From contig CM043958.1 of assembly GCA_014529385.2 (NCBI GenBank), forward strand, positions 144,595,734 to 144,659,733: DNA of 64,000 nucleotides, written 5' to 3'. Below are positions 47,466 to 61,600 of the stretch, in pieces; the first letter of the stretch is position 1, and the number at the start of each line of letters is the position of its first letter. The notes under the pieces were generated by a model. That model saw only the letters and a program-made list of their open reading frames with translations, searched no databases and was not told the DNA's origin. Source of the DNA: Adiantum capillus-veneris (lineage: Eukaryota; Streptophyta; Polypodiopsida; Polypodiales; Pteridaceae). The position numbers and the translations under genes were made by a program.

Positions 47466-48305
47466 TTTGGACTTGAGGATTGCAAACCTACTGCCACTCC
47501 CATGGAAACATGTTTGAAATTGAGTCTTCATGATGTTGGTGATCCTGCTGATGTCACTCTTTACCAAATTGTTGTTGGTTGCCTCATTTATGTATGCAAC
47601 ACAAGGCCGGATATTCAATTTGCAGTCTCTTAGGTCAGCAGATTTATGCATAGCCCAAGGTCTAAGCATTGGCAGGCTGTCAAGAGGATTTTCAGCTACT
47701 TGAGTGGAACTTTACATCTTAGCTTGTTTTAGGAGGATCATTGCCTCCGGACTTACATGCTTTTTTTGGACTGAGATTGGGCTGGTTTTTTTGACACGCA
47801 AGTTTCCACAAGTGGTTTTTGTTTCATGCTCGGTAGCTCATGTATATCATGGTTGAGCAAGAAGCAACCTATTGTGGCCACTTCTAGTTGTGAGGCTGAG
47901 TACATGGCAGTCTTCACAGTAGCTACGATTGAGTGTGTATGGCTGAGACGTCTTATGGCTGATTTGGGTGTTGGACAGGACACTGCAAACATTATCTACA
48001 CTAACAGTCAGACTGCATTGGCAATTGCAAGGAACCCAGTTTTTCATGCTCGCACAAAGCACTTGAGGTGCATTATCACTATGTCAAGGAGAGGCTCTTA
48101 GCAGGAGAGATCAGCTTGGCTTATGTGCCAACATAGGACAACCTTGCAGATCTTTTCACAAAGGCATTGCCTCGTGAGAAGTTCAAAGCTTTCTGAAAAG
48201 CTTTGGGCTTACTCCCCTTTGTGGACTAATCATGTCCTCAGGGCATGGCACTTCCCTTTACTCTGTGTGCCAGCTCTCGTTCACCGCATCACTCTAGGGA
48301 GGATT
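47466..48305 (+). pseudogene. Copia E RT end and RNase H
   Basis: FGLEDCKPTATPMETCLKLS resumes the RT frame after F2. It is followed by CLIYVCNTRPDIQFAVS, SRFMHSPRSKHWQAVKRIF and the RNase H blocks SSCISWLSKKQPIVATSSCE, EAEYMAV and NIIYTNSQTALAIARNPVFH (the usual Asp is Asn). The expected LADLFTKALP end is visible only in broken frames near 48150-48180. The purine-rich AGGGAGGATT before 48306 is the polypurine tract. Confidence 0.88.
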
Positions 48306-48555
48306 TGTTACCATATACATGTGGTAGTGATGTGTGTGAACACACTTATGACCGTCGGGGCATTTTCCCCCTCACTAGGAGGTTCCCCCCCCCCCCCCCC
48401 CCCCCCCACCTCCCCCCATGCATTGTATATACGCCCATCATTCTAGGGCTATCCATCTTTCCATTTCACACTAAGTAAAACACTCTGTTGTGTGCCTTGA
48501 GCTTCCTTTGTCTTCTCCAAGTTGTGTGTGTTTTCCTACAACCCTAACTCCAACA
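48306..48555 (+). repeat. Copia E 3' LTR
   Basis: 250 bp, TGTTACCATATACATG...CTAACTCCAACA, with a run of 23 C at 48385-48407 at the same place as the 21-C run in the 5' LTR. Confidence 0.88.
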
Positions 48556-50842
<2,287 letters not shown>

Positions 50843-52351
50843 TGTCATAAAATATAATATCTAACTTTACCAAATGATTTTCTCATATTAAACTGATCAT
50901 TTGATATGGGAAGATAAAAGGGGAACAAGAGTTAGGATATAGATATGTGCTTCTAGACCTATCTCAACAGGGGACCAGAAGGAGAAGTGGTTGCATCTCA
51001 ATAGGGGTCCAAAAGGAGACGGTCTATCTAAGAGCAATGTGCAATAAGTGCTTCTAGATTTACCTCATCAAGGGACCAAGAGGAGAGATGGTTACATCTC
51101 AATAGGGGTTCAAAAATAGGTAGTCTATCAAAGAGAAGTGTGCATCTAATAGATTTTAAAAGACCTTAGGGTTAGCTTCATTAAAGACCTCCAAAGGTTA
51201 GTGTTAAAAGTCCTTAGACCTTAGGCAAGCTAGGGTTGTGATTGAGGTGGGAACCCAGCCCAAGCTCGAGGTGCTTGTCATGCTTGGTGAACTAAGGTGC
51301 TTGAGGTGCTTGTCATGCTTGATGAGTAAGGTGTTTGAGGTGCTTGTCATGCTTGGTGACTAAGGTGCTTGAGGTGCTTGTCATGCTTGATGAGGAAGGT
51401 GCTTGCGAAGCTTCCCATGCAGGGGAGGTAAGATGCTTGAGTAAAAAAGAGACCCTACAAAGCCACAAAGTTAGGGGAATCTTTGACTTAACCTCCCACT
51501 CACCCAAAGGCCACCCCCTTTCTCAAGGGGCACATGGACACATGTCAGGCTCTCCCTATGCTTAGCCACATGGTGTGCTTGAATCCTATTGGCTGGGCTA
51601 AAGAGGGGTCCAATGAGATTCTAGTTCAATTCAACAAATATCTAGATAATTTCAAGCTCTCTCTCTCTCAAAGGGGTAAGGAGGACACTTGTCCAAAGGC
51701 TACCCGTGTTGCTTGAAATGCATTGTGCATGTGATTGGCTAGGCTTAGAGAGGTCCAATGAGCTTCAAGCTTGAGCTACAAGGAGGGGGCGACCAAAGCA
51801 AGCAAGGGGTGTGCTTGGGGGTATACACTCTCTCACACACACATTCTCACTTGGTGAAAGTGGAAGAACTCCATCTCCTTCTCCAAGCTTGTTGAGAAGT
51901 TGAGAGCCTACACCAACACTCTTGGCTATGGAATGCAAATCCAACCAAGAGTCATGCTTCAATGCTTAAGCTTGCCATCTTCTCTATCTTCATTACTATG
52001 CTATTATATATCCTAGCAAGAAGATTCATGATAAGTGAGGAACTATTTCTTTCTCCTATGAATGTTTCTTCTTCCTCTTCCCTACCCTCATTCCCCGCTA
52101 GCTCACCCCCCCTTTGAAGGTGTTTGAGGCCTTGGGACTGAGGCCGGGGATGGTTAATACTTTTTACAAAGTCTATGTTATGCTCGTGATACACGAAGCT
52201 TTCCATCTTCATAACATCACCAAGGTCACAAGGAACACAAAGATTGTATTATACCAAGTCTCTCTTGATGGGAGAATCTATAGTACAAAAGCCTATTGGA
52301 GGGGGGAACGGCTTCACATAAGTCTGGTCCTCAACTGTTGTCAAGTTCTCT

Positions 52352-52382
<31 letters not shown>

Positions 52383-52450
52383 TGCAAAAGTATTGTTCAT
52401 GCCAAGTTAATTAAGTATAATGGTTATGTTGCTACCACTAATTAAGTTCA
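50843..52450 (+). repeat. Element G: diverged LTR related to family F, opposite orientation
   Basis: It begins TGTCATAAAATATAATATCT, the plus-strand form of the F LTR start, and shares TGATTTTCTCATATTAAACTGATCA. Toward the right it shares the GGTCCTCAACTGTTGTCAA block (about 52325-52343), a CT run (52355-52382) where F has CTCTCTC, and AAGTATTGTTCATGCC. The terminal 150 bp or so are unclear and no partner LTR or internal sequence is seen, so it is probably a solo or truncated LTR. Confidence 0.75.
51266..51435. repeat. 34-bp minisatellite inside LTR G
   Basis: About five tandem units of TTGAGGTGCTTGTCATGCTT plus GATGAGTAAGGTGC with small variations; the last unit is diverged. Confidence 0.85.
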
Positions 52451-52657
52451 CCCTCTATGTTCTCAAATTAGTCCCACAAAAATGCTCTCTTTAATTCTCC
52501 TAATTCCACTATCCTCAAAGTTCATGGGCCATTTCCATTACACGGGGTAAGGTTGTAATACAAGCACTGCAAGCAAGCAGATAGTTCACGATGCTGGCGT
52601 TGAAGGAGCAAGCAGCTGCATTGTTGGGGGCAAAGTGAAAGCAAGCCAAAATGTCAT

Positions 52658-52716
<59 letters not shown>

Positions 52717-54354
52717 AGATCCTGACTTCGTGACTCAGAGTGTGGTAAGAGCCCCGTCCTCCCAAGTGCAAGGGGGGGAGGGGGGGGGACTATAAAACGA
52801 GCTTTTGTCACACGTCACAAGCTCGCTACATGGTCATAGCGAGAGAAATCCATCACCGATGCTCTATAAATGTGGGTTTTGGAGAGTATTTGCAGGAGTT
52901 GCAACGGCTATACCCAGACTGTGACTAACTTGAAAGACAAGGAACAACACAGAAGGAATGTTGATGGTAGTTGACATGATAGTAAAATTGAAAGCGACAA
53001 TTGACACGATGATAAAATTCATAGAAGAGATGATGAGAAAGGCTCATATACCTCTCCTTGTCCAAATCCTAAAGCGTGAAAATTGCAAGATATGCCCAAA
53101 ATGGTTAAGACAAAGCAACCTGGGGTAACACATCCTTGGCCTATTTTCCTAAATGCAATAACCTATTATTGTGGATTGAAGACTTTTTCCATTTGACAAG
53201 ACAAGAGTCATAAAAACAAAGCCAGACCCAGGGCGATAAAAACAAAGCCAGAATCCCTTTCTCTATAGCCAGATGGTTTTCAAGACATCAGCTTGAGCCC
53301 AGAACTCTATGGATGAAGGTTGGGTTAGACATGATAGACATGATATAAGTATCAAGACAAAGAAACCATGACAAAGAGGATGATATTTACTCGGTTGGCT
53401 TTAAACAGTATCGTCCAATGAGGCGTGACACTTCTCCATGATGTCCACTTCTTTGATGTCAAATATTGAGTGTCATCGTTTCAAATGCCATCTTTTGCTT
53501 TTGCCTCCTTAGATACCAATAGACCAATTTGGAAGACCATCTCACGTCTGAACCACTCTCATGCCCGACTTAGTTTAATGGCTTTTAGCGGTTTGAGTTT
53601 TTCATTTAAACAGTATAGCGTAGATTCGAAACAACAAAATGATACGTCCCCCGCCTTAATATTTGCAGCCTTGTTTTGTGTTTGACAAAGAGGAAATATA
53701 TTCACAACATTGGATGTTTTGATTGCACAAGCACGCCTCCAACTCAACAACATTGCAAGGTCCATTATCTGCATCCAATTCCCCATGCATATGCCTTTGC
53801 TTGGTGCAACACATGAATGCTACGGGGCAAGGCACAACATTCATTTCTTATAATTTTTGGAGAGACCATAGTGCCAACTCTCCACCATACTTTTGTATGG
53901 CACTTCTGCATAACATGCACTGTATAATTGGCATTTTCACTCTATGACGCTTCATTGAAAGACAGAATGTTTAACTATTCAAATTGGTTTTCTGTAGCTT
54001 GAGACAAACATCGTCCTCCGGCTTGGACATTTGGACGACACCCGTATACGATTATCAGGTTGGTAGTGCAGTTTAACTTTTTTAGTCTGTTGATGCTTTT
54101 TTTAATTTTTGAGTTTGTCAGTGCTTCCTTAAGTTTAGTTTAGCTACACGTTTTTCTCACTAGTACATGCTCAATCTCGATCATCATATCTATATATCAA
54201 ATAGATACACACTTCTTTTCTCATAAATGCTTGATGTCAATGTGGGTATGTCTTGTTATGTTCTATAGCAACACCCTCGAAGCAAGACTTGCTCAAGTGA
54301 AGATATTACTCACAAGCTTAGTGCTCTGTCTTGATAAGGAGACTACATGCATGC
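52451..54354. other. Unassigned sequence with GA microsatellite
   Basis: A GA run of 54 bases lies at 52662-52715. ATTGCAAGATATGCCCAAAA (53082-53101) is a decayed copy of the PPR-like segment at 40389, and 53848-53895 (AATTTTTGGAGAGAC, CTCTCCACCATACT) matches 40577-40610. A short direct repeat (ACAAAGCCAGA, 53218 and 53242) is present. No intact gene is seen. Confidence 0.45.
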
Positions 54355-55886
54355 TGTAACATTTAATGGCCTAGTAACTTGTGTGTAGTGGAAAATAGCA
54401 TGGACACATTGAGCATTTCATTAGAATAGATTCCTAATGAGCATAACAAGAGTGCTTGGGTGGAGAGAGCAACAAAAGGCATAACACCTAGTTAGATAGC
54501 ATGAACGATACTTCAAAAAAGAGAGAAATTAAGCTATTGATAACATTTGAGGACCGGATTTACATGGAGCCGGTCCCCCCTCCAAAAGGCTTTGTATTAT
54601 AGGTTTCTCCCATCAAGAGAGGCATTTTACAATACAATTTTTTGTGTTCCTTCAATACTAGCTAGTGCAATGAAGATGGAAGCTTCAAGCACTAAGCAAA
54701 ACACTTGTAAAACACAACATCAATTCCCTCACGGTCTCAGACCCAAGACCTCACACACCTTCAAAGATGGTGAGAGCTAGCAGGGTATGAGAGTAGATAG
54801 AGAGGAGGAAGGAGTAGTCTTACGAGAAAGATGTACATCTCCTCACATAATCACTCATATTAGCATAGCTTTGCTTAGTAATTAGCATGGTAGAGGAGCT
54901 GAGCATGCATTGAAGCTTGGCTGTTGGTTGGATTTGAATCACAAAGCCAAGAGTTGTTGGTGTAGGTGTCTTCTTGCTTCACACATGAGCTTGTGTGGTG
55001 TGTGTGGAAAAGGACTTGAGAAAATCAATCCCCCTCTCTCTCTTGGTCGACCCGTCTTGCTATTTGCTCATCCTGGCACCCCATTGGACCTCTCCAAGCT
55101 TAGCCGATAGGATTTCAGGAGCATAAGTGATAGCCTTCTGACATGTGTCCCCTTTCCCCTTTCATGAGAGCTTTAGGTAATTAATTAATGCAACTAAACT
55201 CTCATTGGACCCTTTGTCTCCTGGCCAATAGGGATCAAGCAAGCCATTGGGCTGTTGAATGCTCATTGGACCCCTTGGGAGACTGTCCAATAGTCTTCTA
55301 GAGAGCTTAATTTTTATTGGTTCATATTAAGTGTTATTAAATTAATCAAACTAGATTTACTCTAGCCTAATTCTAATTGGTCCACCTCCATGGCCATCCA
55401 ATAGGATTTGAGTGCAACTTGTGGGCATCTGGGCTAGGGAGCTAACATGTGTCCCTCATTCCCTTTGTGTAAAGGAGGCTTGTGAGTGTGTGTGTGTGTG
55501 TGTGTGTGCGCTTCTCTCTCATCCCCTACTTCTAGGGCCGGCCCCCTCCTATGGAGGAACTATGAAGACTTTGTGAACACACACAAAGCATCCAATTTTC
55601 CTAGTGTTTGACCTTTGGACATAACCTTTGAATTTTGGAACCTTAGCATTTTGGAAGTCTTAATGGGCTAAACCTTAGGGTCTTTAAAGCCCATTGTTGC
55701 ACATTGCTCTTTTACAGATGGCCCCCCCTTTGGATCCCTATTTTTCCTCCTTTGGATCTCTATTGTGGCCGGTCTGCCAGCTTAACCAATATTCTAGCTT
55801 TTTCTCTCCTGGCACTTCCCCATACTAAATGATCAGTTTAACATGAGAAAATCATGTAGGAGAATTAGATATTAGTTATTATGACA
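54355..55886 (-). repeat. F3 3' LTR
   Basis: 1532 bp, TGTAACATTTAATGG...TTAGTTATTATGACA in the plus direction. The minus-strand polypurine tract AAGAGAGAGGTAA lies directly inside it (55887-55899). A GT run is at about 55485-55508. Confidence 0.92.
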
Positions 55887-56259
55887 TTACCTCTCTCTTG
55901 AGATCATAGCAGTGCTTGACTATGGGGTAGAGAAGATAAAGCCTATTCATGAGTCCTTTTTCTAGCTGGTAGAGGATCCCTATGTTACCCTACGACATCA
56001 TTCCAGAATGAATGACTAGTCCATTTGGTGCTTGAGAGCCTAAGCTGCCGCAAGCATGTGTGCACATTAGTCCTATCAATCTTCCATAGTAGAGTGACAA
56101 GCTCTACTTGGTGTTTGGGAGACGTCGTCTCCGCAAACTTGATCTAAGCATGCATACTACTTAACATTTGTGCACAATAAAGAAAAAGAGAGTCTTATAA
56201 GACAAAAACTTTGTTCATTTTAAACATTTTTACATTTGCTTACTCTAGGGAAGCATTGT

Positions 56260-56988
56260 AAGTGTTGACAAGGTTTAGGTTATCCTTTACTTGTATGCCT
56301 TGCATCCATCTAGCATCTTCAAAAGGATAATTCTTAAACTTAATAAGATATCGTCGGATAGTCTTACCGCCTCTTAGTACCTTGTCTTCATGTCGGAGAG
56401 AATGGACTCCGGCTGCAAGACCTCTTCTTGGTCCTCGATCTCCGGTGGATCTTCAATAGTTAGTTCTTGAGGTGGCTCTCCTTTGTAAGGCTTTAGTAGG
56501 CTCAAATGGAAAGCATTGTGTATGAGCCAATGGCTGGGCAACTTGAGTTGATAAGCCATCTCATTGATTGGCCTAAGAATTTGGAAGGGACCATAGTACC
56601 TTTTTGCTAACTTAGCATAGTACTTTTGGTGTCCCGTAGGATTCTTGCCCATCGTGTGCCTTAATCGAGCCTTGGGAAATTTGAGTAAGACCCAATCATT
56701 TTCTTTAAAGGCTTGGGCTCTTCTGTGCTTGTCAACAATAGCAGCCTTTTGCCTTTGCTGTGAGATAGAGATAACATCCTTAATCTTTTGGAAAGATTCT
56801 TGTAGGTCTTGGCAATACTCATCTGCAACAAAGATCTTCCCGTGTACCTTAAGTAGCAGAGCACTTTTTGATCTTCCCTCAATTACCTCGATCGGTGCTT
56901 TTCCCGTGGAAGTATGTACAATGTTATTGTAGGCATACTCCACTAAGGGTAAGTACTTCTCCCATTGGGACCTTTGATTTACTTCCAT
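56260..56988 (-). pseudogene. F3 integrase C-terminal domain and chromodomain
   Basis: The minus-strand frame 56988-56374 has QWEKYLPLVEYAYNNIVHTS, GKAPIEVIEGRS, a linker with KIKDVISISQQRQKAAIVD and the GPY/F motif [20 protein letters not shown]. After a frame change at about 56375, GGKTIRRYLIKFKNYPFEDA and RWMQGIQVKDNLNL form a typical chromodomain (aromatic residues YL, F and W). The chromodomain is thought to direct integration to modified chromatin. Confidence 0.9.
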
Positions 56989-57049
56989 TACATAGGCTTT
57001 TAGTAGATCAAGAATTGTTAGGTTAGCTATTTCACTTTGGCCATCCGTT

Positions 57050-57743
57050 TGCGGGTGAGTGATAGATCGAAGAGAAATTTACCCTTGTCCCTAGATTCTC
57101 AAAGAGACCCTTCCAAAAATTACTGGTCATTCTAGGATCTCTATTCGACACTATGGACATATTGGCAAGCCATGGTACTTGAATATTTGTGAAATGAAGA
57201 GAGTTGCCATTTGATAGGCTTTGATAGTCTTTTTGACAGGTATAAAATGAGCTGTTTACTGAACCTGTCTACTATCGTCCATATTTCCGTATTCCTATGG
57301 GTAGACTTAGGCAAGCCAAAGATAAAATCCATCGATATGCGCTCCCAAGGTAAATTATGGATTGGCAAAGGTTGAAGCAATCCAAGTTGCTTCCCTCTAT
57401 CAAACTTCATCTTTTGGCATACCACACATTTAGAAACATACTCTTGTATGTTTGCTTTCATGGTAGGCCAATAGAAATATGTTTCAATCCCTTTTAGGCT
57501 AGACTGAATCCCTCTATGCCCCGCATAAGGAGGAGCATGAGATTCATACATTACGTTCTCACGTAGTGAGTTAGTAGCACATAGTCTATTGCCATAGAGA
57601 AGATAACCATCTTGTAAAGTAAATGGTTCCTCTTTCTTCCCTAGTGGAATGGCTGAAATCACATCTCTAAAATCAGGATCAATAGCATACTTATCTATCA
57701 TAGAAGAAAAATAATTGTGAGTTGCTATGGAAACCTCATTCAC
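57050..57743 (-). pseudogene. F3 integrase zinc-binding and catalytic core
   Basis: The minus strand has ESHAPPYAGHRGIQSSLKGI and KCVVCQKMKFDRGKQ (HHCC zinc site), then ISMDFIFGLPKSTHRNTEIW with the first catalytic Asp. The second block reads IVSNRDPRMTSNFWKGLFEN in another frame, with Asn at the position next to the usual Asp. The block expected to carry the catalytic Glu reads SPANGWPK and is degraded. Confidence 0.88.
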
Positions 57744-57898
57744 TCTCGGTCGCCTTGAGAGTGCATTTGCTACTTGATTATGCTTGTTAGCAATGTGAGC
57801 AATATGAAAATGAAATTGCGAAAGGGAATTTGTCTACCTCATTTGTTTGTCGGAGAGCTTGTTTTGCGTCGTGAAGTACTTAGACTTTGGTGATCCGT

Positions 57899-58487
57899 TC
57901 ACAGAATGAAGGGAGTCCCCAATAAATAGTGCTTCCATGAGTCTAAGGCATGTAGAACTACGAGCAGTTCCTTTTCATACATGCCTAGAGCTTGCTCAAC
58001 AGGGTCGAGCCTTCTACTTTCGTAGGCTATGGTGTGCCCTTCTTGGAGCAAAACAGCTCCAAGGCAATCAACACAAGCGTCATATTGGACCTCAAATGGC
58101 TTTGAGAGATCCGGTAGTGTAAGCACAGGTTGAGAGATAAGCTTTTCTTTAAGCTGTTCAAAAGCATTGTTCTCCTTGGCAGACCATGTATACCTAACGT
58201 TTTTCTTTGTTAGGTCATGTAATGGTCTTGCAATTTGTGAGAACTGTTCTATGAAGCATCTATAGTATGCACACATACCTATAAAGCTTCTTAGTTCATG
58301 AAGATTCCTTGGTTTAGACCATCCTTTTATTACCTCTAACTTTGATGGATCCATTTGGATGCCATATTGAGAGATAATGTGACCTAAATATTGAATCCTT
58401 TGCAAGAAAAATTCACTTTTCTTTCGATTAACATAAAGTTTATTCTCTCTTAGAACTTGAAATATTACCTGGAGGTGTTGCTTGTGT
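57899..58487 (-). pseudogene. F3 reverse transcriptase end and RNase H
   Basis: The minus strand runs from the catalytic region VLDEIIIYSNSLDEHKQHLQ, where gypsy RTs usually have (Y/F)VDD, through RIQYLGHIISQYGIQMDPSK and LRSFIGMCAYYRCFI to RNase H with FEVQYDACVDCLGAVLLQEG, EKELLVVLHALDSWKHYLLG and a broken TDHQSL block. The change of the second Asp of the box to Glu would impair RT. Confidence 0.9.
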
Positions 58488-58491
58488 TCAT

Positions 58492-59400
58492 CTAGTGAAT
58501 TAGAGTAGATGATAATTTCATCAAGAACACTCCAGTAAAGGTTTGGTGAGGCCTGAATAGCTTCTCCATCAAACGGTTGAATGTGGATGGTGCATTGGTC
58601 AAGCCAAAAGGCATGACAATGTATTCGTAAAGACCAAATGCAGTGTGAAATGCGGTCTTTACAATGTCTTGATCAACTATCCTTATTTGATGATAGCCAC
58701 TTTTTAGGTCAATCCTACTGAAGTAGGTCGATCCTTGTAGCTTATCAAATAGGTCTTTTACACCTGGAACGAAAAATCTATTCTTGATAGTGATCCTATT
58801 TAGTACTCTATAGTCGACACACATACGATATGTGCCGTCTTTCTTTTGCACTAATAACACAGGTGAGCAAAATGGAGATGTGCTAGGCCTACCCATGCCC
58901 TTCTCAACTAACTCATGCAATTGCCGCATAATCTCCTCTTGTTGAGCTTGAGAACCTCTATAAGGAGGTTTATTAGGCGATGAACTTCCTGGAAGAAGTT
59001 CAATTGCATAGTCATCATTGCCTCGTTTAGGAGGTAGTCCACAAGGGATGTCGTCAATAAAGACATCTTGAAACCCCTTGAGAAAATTGGATAACTCTAA
59101 TTCCTTGTGATTGTTTATATTTTCTTTTGCTAAAGCATTAGGTTCATTTTGAGAATCTTTAACAAAAATCGTGTACACGAAAATAGAGCTCTTTATTGAC
59201 TTATTGAAAGCTTGCGTATGTACAATGGGTATGGTGTTACCCATTTCCTTAGCATCTATGTACATATCTTTTCCCCTGAACCTAAAATAGATTCTTCTTT
59301 CAGGGAATTTAACATTGGCAGCCATGCGATCAAACCATGGTGCCCCTAGGATTACATCCTCGTGCTTGAGAGGAGAGATAAAGAAGTCCTCTTTGTCCAC
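58492..59400 (-). pseudogene. F3 protease C-terminal part and reverse transcriptase
   Basis: Frame of 302 codons: VILGAPWFDRMAANVKFPE (retropepsin end), a linker, then RT with GSQAQQEEIMRQLHELVEKG, VLLVQKKDGTYRMCVDYRVL, YFSRIDLKSGYHQIRIVDQD and YIVMPFGLTNAPSTFNRLME. It shifts frame at about 58495 just before the catalytic box. Confidence 0.92.
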
Positions 59401-60200
59401 AAGCTTTGGACATGGAGCCTCAATTTCTCGATTAAGGGAGTAACTGAAGCTTCTTGCCCCTTGAAAGCACCATCCGCGGACATGACATCTCCCATCTTGT
59501 AAGCTTGTATGCCTAGCTTGGTGGCCAACTCTGTGGTTATGAAATTGTGAGTAGAACCAGGGTCAAAGAGAATAAAAGCATCATGTTCTCTTACCTTTCC
59601 CCAAGCATGGCATAGAGGAGATCCTTTGTGGTGAGCTTCCTCTTCTTGGATTTCGACCAAGGTAGCTCTAGGAGGCTCATGGCGGGTGTTCTTTTGGGGA
59701 CAAGCGCGGTACGCATGCCCTTGCTCGCCGCACTTGAAACAACGGTTATCCTTGTGATAACGCTCGAGCTCTTCAAGAGAGAGTTTGTTTTTGCCTTTGT
59801 AAACTCCCTTCTCCTTAGCTTTGTTGGAATTGCCCTTATGAGACTTTTGGACATTGTCCTTCCCCTTAGGCTCATTGGAACCCTTGTTTTCCGTGGGCTT
59901 AGACTTTCTCTTAGCCCCTGTTTGGAAATTGATTCGAGAAGCCACCATAGTATGGTGTATAACTGCCGATATGGTGCGTGGCCTTTGGGAGTTGACATAC
60001 TCCGCCATTTCTTCAGTTAAGACCGCACAAAATTGCTGCTTTTGCTCTTCAAGTTCCATCTTTTTGAAGACAATGGCTTTAGGATGTAGGTCCCAAAACT
60101 TGTTCAAATATTTGTGAATGGATTCATAGGGAGACAGCTTCAAGCTTCGCCATTCGGTGAGTACTTTGACTTTGGCATCAATGCCCAAAAACTGCTTCAT
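59352..60200 (-). pseudogene. F3 gag C-terminal part, zinc knuckle and protease
   Basis: Gag core (LTEWRSLKLSPYESIHKYLN; MAEYVNSQRPRTISAVIHHT), a basic linker, the zinc knuckle CFKCGEQGHAYRAC (C-X2-C-X4-H-X4-C) and the protease site FILFDPGSTHNFITTELATK, in which Pro replaces the usual Thr or Ser after the catalytic Asp. A frameshift near 59390 leads into the next frame. Confidence 0.9.
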
Positions 60201-60211
60201 AATGGAAGCTC

Positions 60212-61183
60212 TTAAAGCTTTCCATGTTCATGGAGCTCCATCGTTGGCCCTGGCCCGTAGGCTAGACCACCATTGCCCGGCGGACTTTTGAAAGTGCATA
60301 GTACATGGCGTAGCTTAGAGGACTCTGTGAAGCCCTCATCTCCAAACGCCGCATCGAATTGTTGGATAAAGGCCAAGACTTTGTCTATAGCATCAAAGGT
60401 GCCATCATAGGTAAGGAAAGAGATGCTCTTTCCTCCCTCTTTGAACTTCTTGAGCTTAGACGACCTCTTCCACGCGACATAGGATTTCCTATGGCCTCTT
60501 CTTTTTGATGGTTCAAAGGTTGCACCATCACTTTCTTCAGAAGATGAAGAATTTGAGGAAGATGGAGAAGAGGGTGACCTCTTTCTCGCCTTTTTCTTAC
60601 CTTGATCTTCTTTGTCTGCACCATCACTTTCATAAGAGGAAGAAGATGGAGAAGAGGGTGTCCTCTTTCTCGCCTTTTTCTTCTCTTGCTTTTTGTCATC
60701 CCTCTTTGAATTATGGTATGGAGAAGTGTGTGATGGTCTTCTCCGTTTAGGAGGTGATGGAGAGCGTTTAGCCCGCCGTCTTCGTGGAGCTATCTCCGTC
60801 GAGGTGGCAGGAGACTCGCTTCTTTTTCGTTCCTTCGGTGGGGGCTCTTGAATTTTCCTTTGAGAAGGAGATGCATCATCAAGAAGCAAATTTTTGAGCC
60901 CTTCGTATGGATCCTCTTCTTCTTCCGAAATCGGAGAGAGGCCTCTTTTGGGAGTCTCACAAGGAGGCTTCCTAGGTACTCTCTCGTCATGGTGGGGAGT
61001 TTGGAGAATCCCATGAGCACGAAGCTTCCGTTGCACTTCACTTTGGAGGGGTGGATTGCCCATGGCTTGTTGAAGCTTAGAAACAAGGTAGTTAACAAGC
61101 ATAGGGGCATCATTAGTAGCCTGCTCATTAGCAAAATCAAAGCTATCAACATTAATTTCACTCTCTTTACTATTGTCAGCCAT
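60212..61183 (-). pseudogene. F3 gag N-terminal part with RS-like repeats
   Basis: The most likely start is the ATG at 61181-61183 (MADNSKESEINVDSFDFANE), because F1 conserves it; an in-frame ATG lies seven codons upstream. Residues about 130-240 are rich in Lys, Arg and Ser, with KRRRPSHTSP and two copies of KKARKR-(T/S)PSSPSSS. A gag core begins ISFLTYDGTFDAIDKVLAFI. A frameshift near 60205 separates it from the next frame. Confidence 0.88.
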
Positions 61184-61600
61184 TCTAACAACTTTTAAGT
61201 GCAACTCTTTTAGGTGTACTTTGGCACTTCAAGCCCTAGTTTCTACTCCTCTTTACCCCTTTAGAAAAAGCACTCAAGCTACTGTACCCGTGGCTCGAAT
61301 ACTATTAATTGCAAGGAATAGAAGAGAGGGTCGCTCAACACCAAAACAACACCGGCTCCTGTCAAGCTTCTAATAGCTCAATAGTGGTTAAGCCATAGGC
61401 AAGCCCCATAGGACTCCACTATTAAGACCATATCTCTCGATGGTGATGCCCCGTTATTTGCACAAAGACAGGCGCACTTCAAGGTTGAAAAATCCCTATT
61501 CTACTTACTCAATTGCAATTAATAATACCAACCATTTATAGCTAGCTTGAGGACCTCCCTTCTTGAGCAAGAAAAGAGAAACCTTGTGCTCTGATACCAA
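61184..61600 (-). other. F3 leader and primer-binding site
   Basis: Leader of about 400 bp shared with F1 (38226-38612) and F2 (45643-45885). The priming site TGGTATCAGAGC (minus strand, 61588-61599) is exact and one base from the LTR. Confidence 0.88.

Larger units (their letters stand above)
40673..48555 (+). mobile_element. Copia element E (shortened), split by F2
   Basis: Plus-strand copia with 243-250-bp LTRs, a priming site and a near-matching TTTTT/TTTTC flank. It consists of 40673-42700 and 47466-48555. Without F2 and its duplication it is about 3.1 kb: gag start, then a jump to the RT region, then RNase H. Protease and integrase are missing, so it was an internally deleted, non-autonomous copy. 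Confidence 0.88.

Noticed and set aside
59628-60117. Plus-strand frames of 130 and 87 codons in F3
   Set aside because: Opposite the zinc-knuckle/protease frame of F3; hydrophobic by codon complement only.
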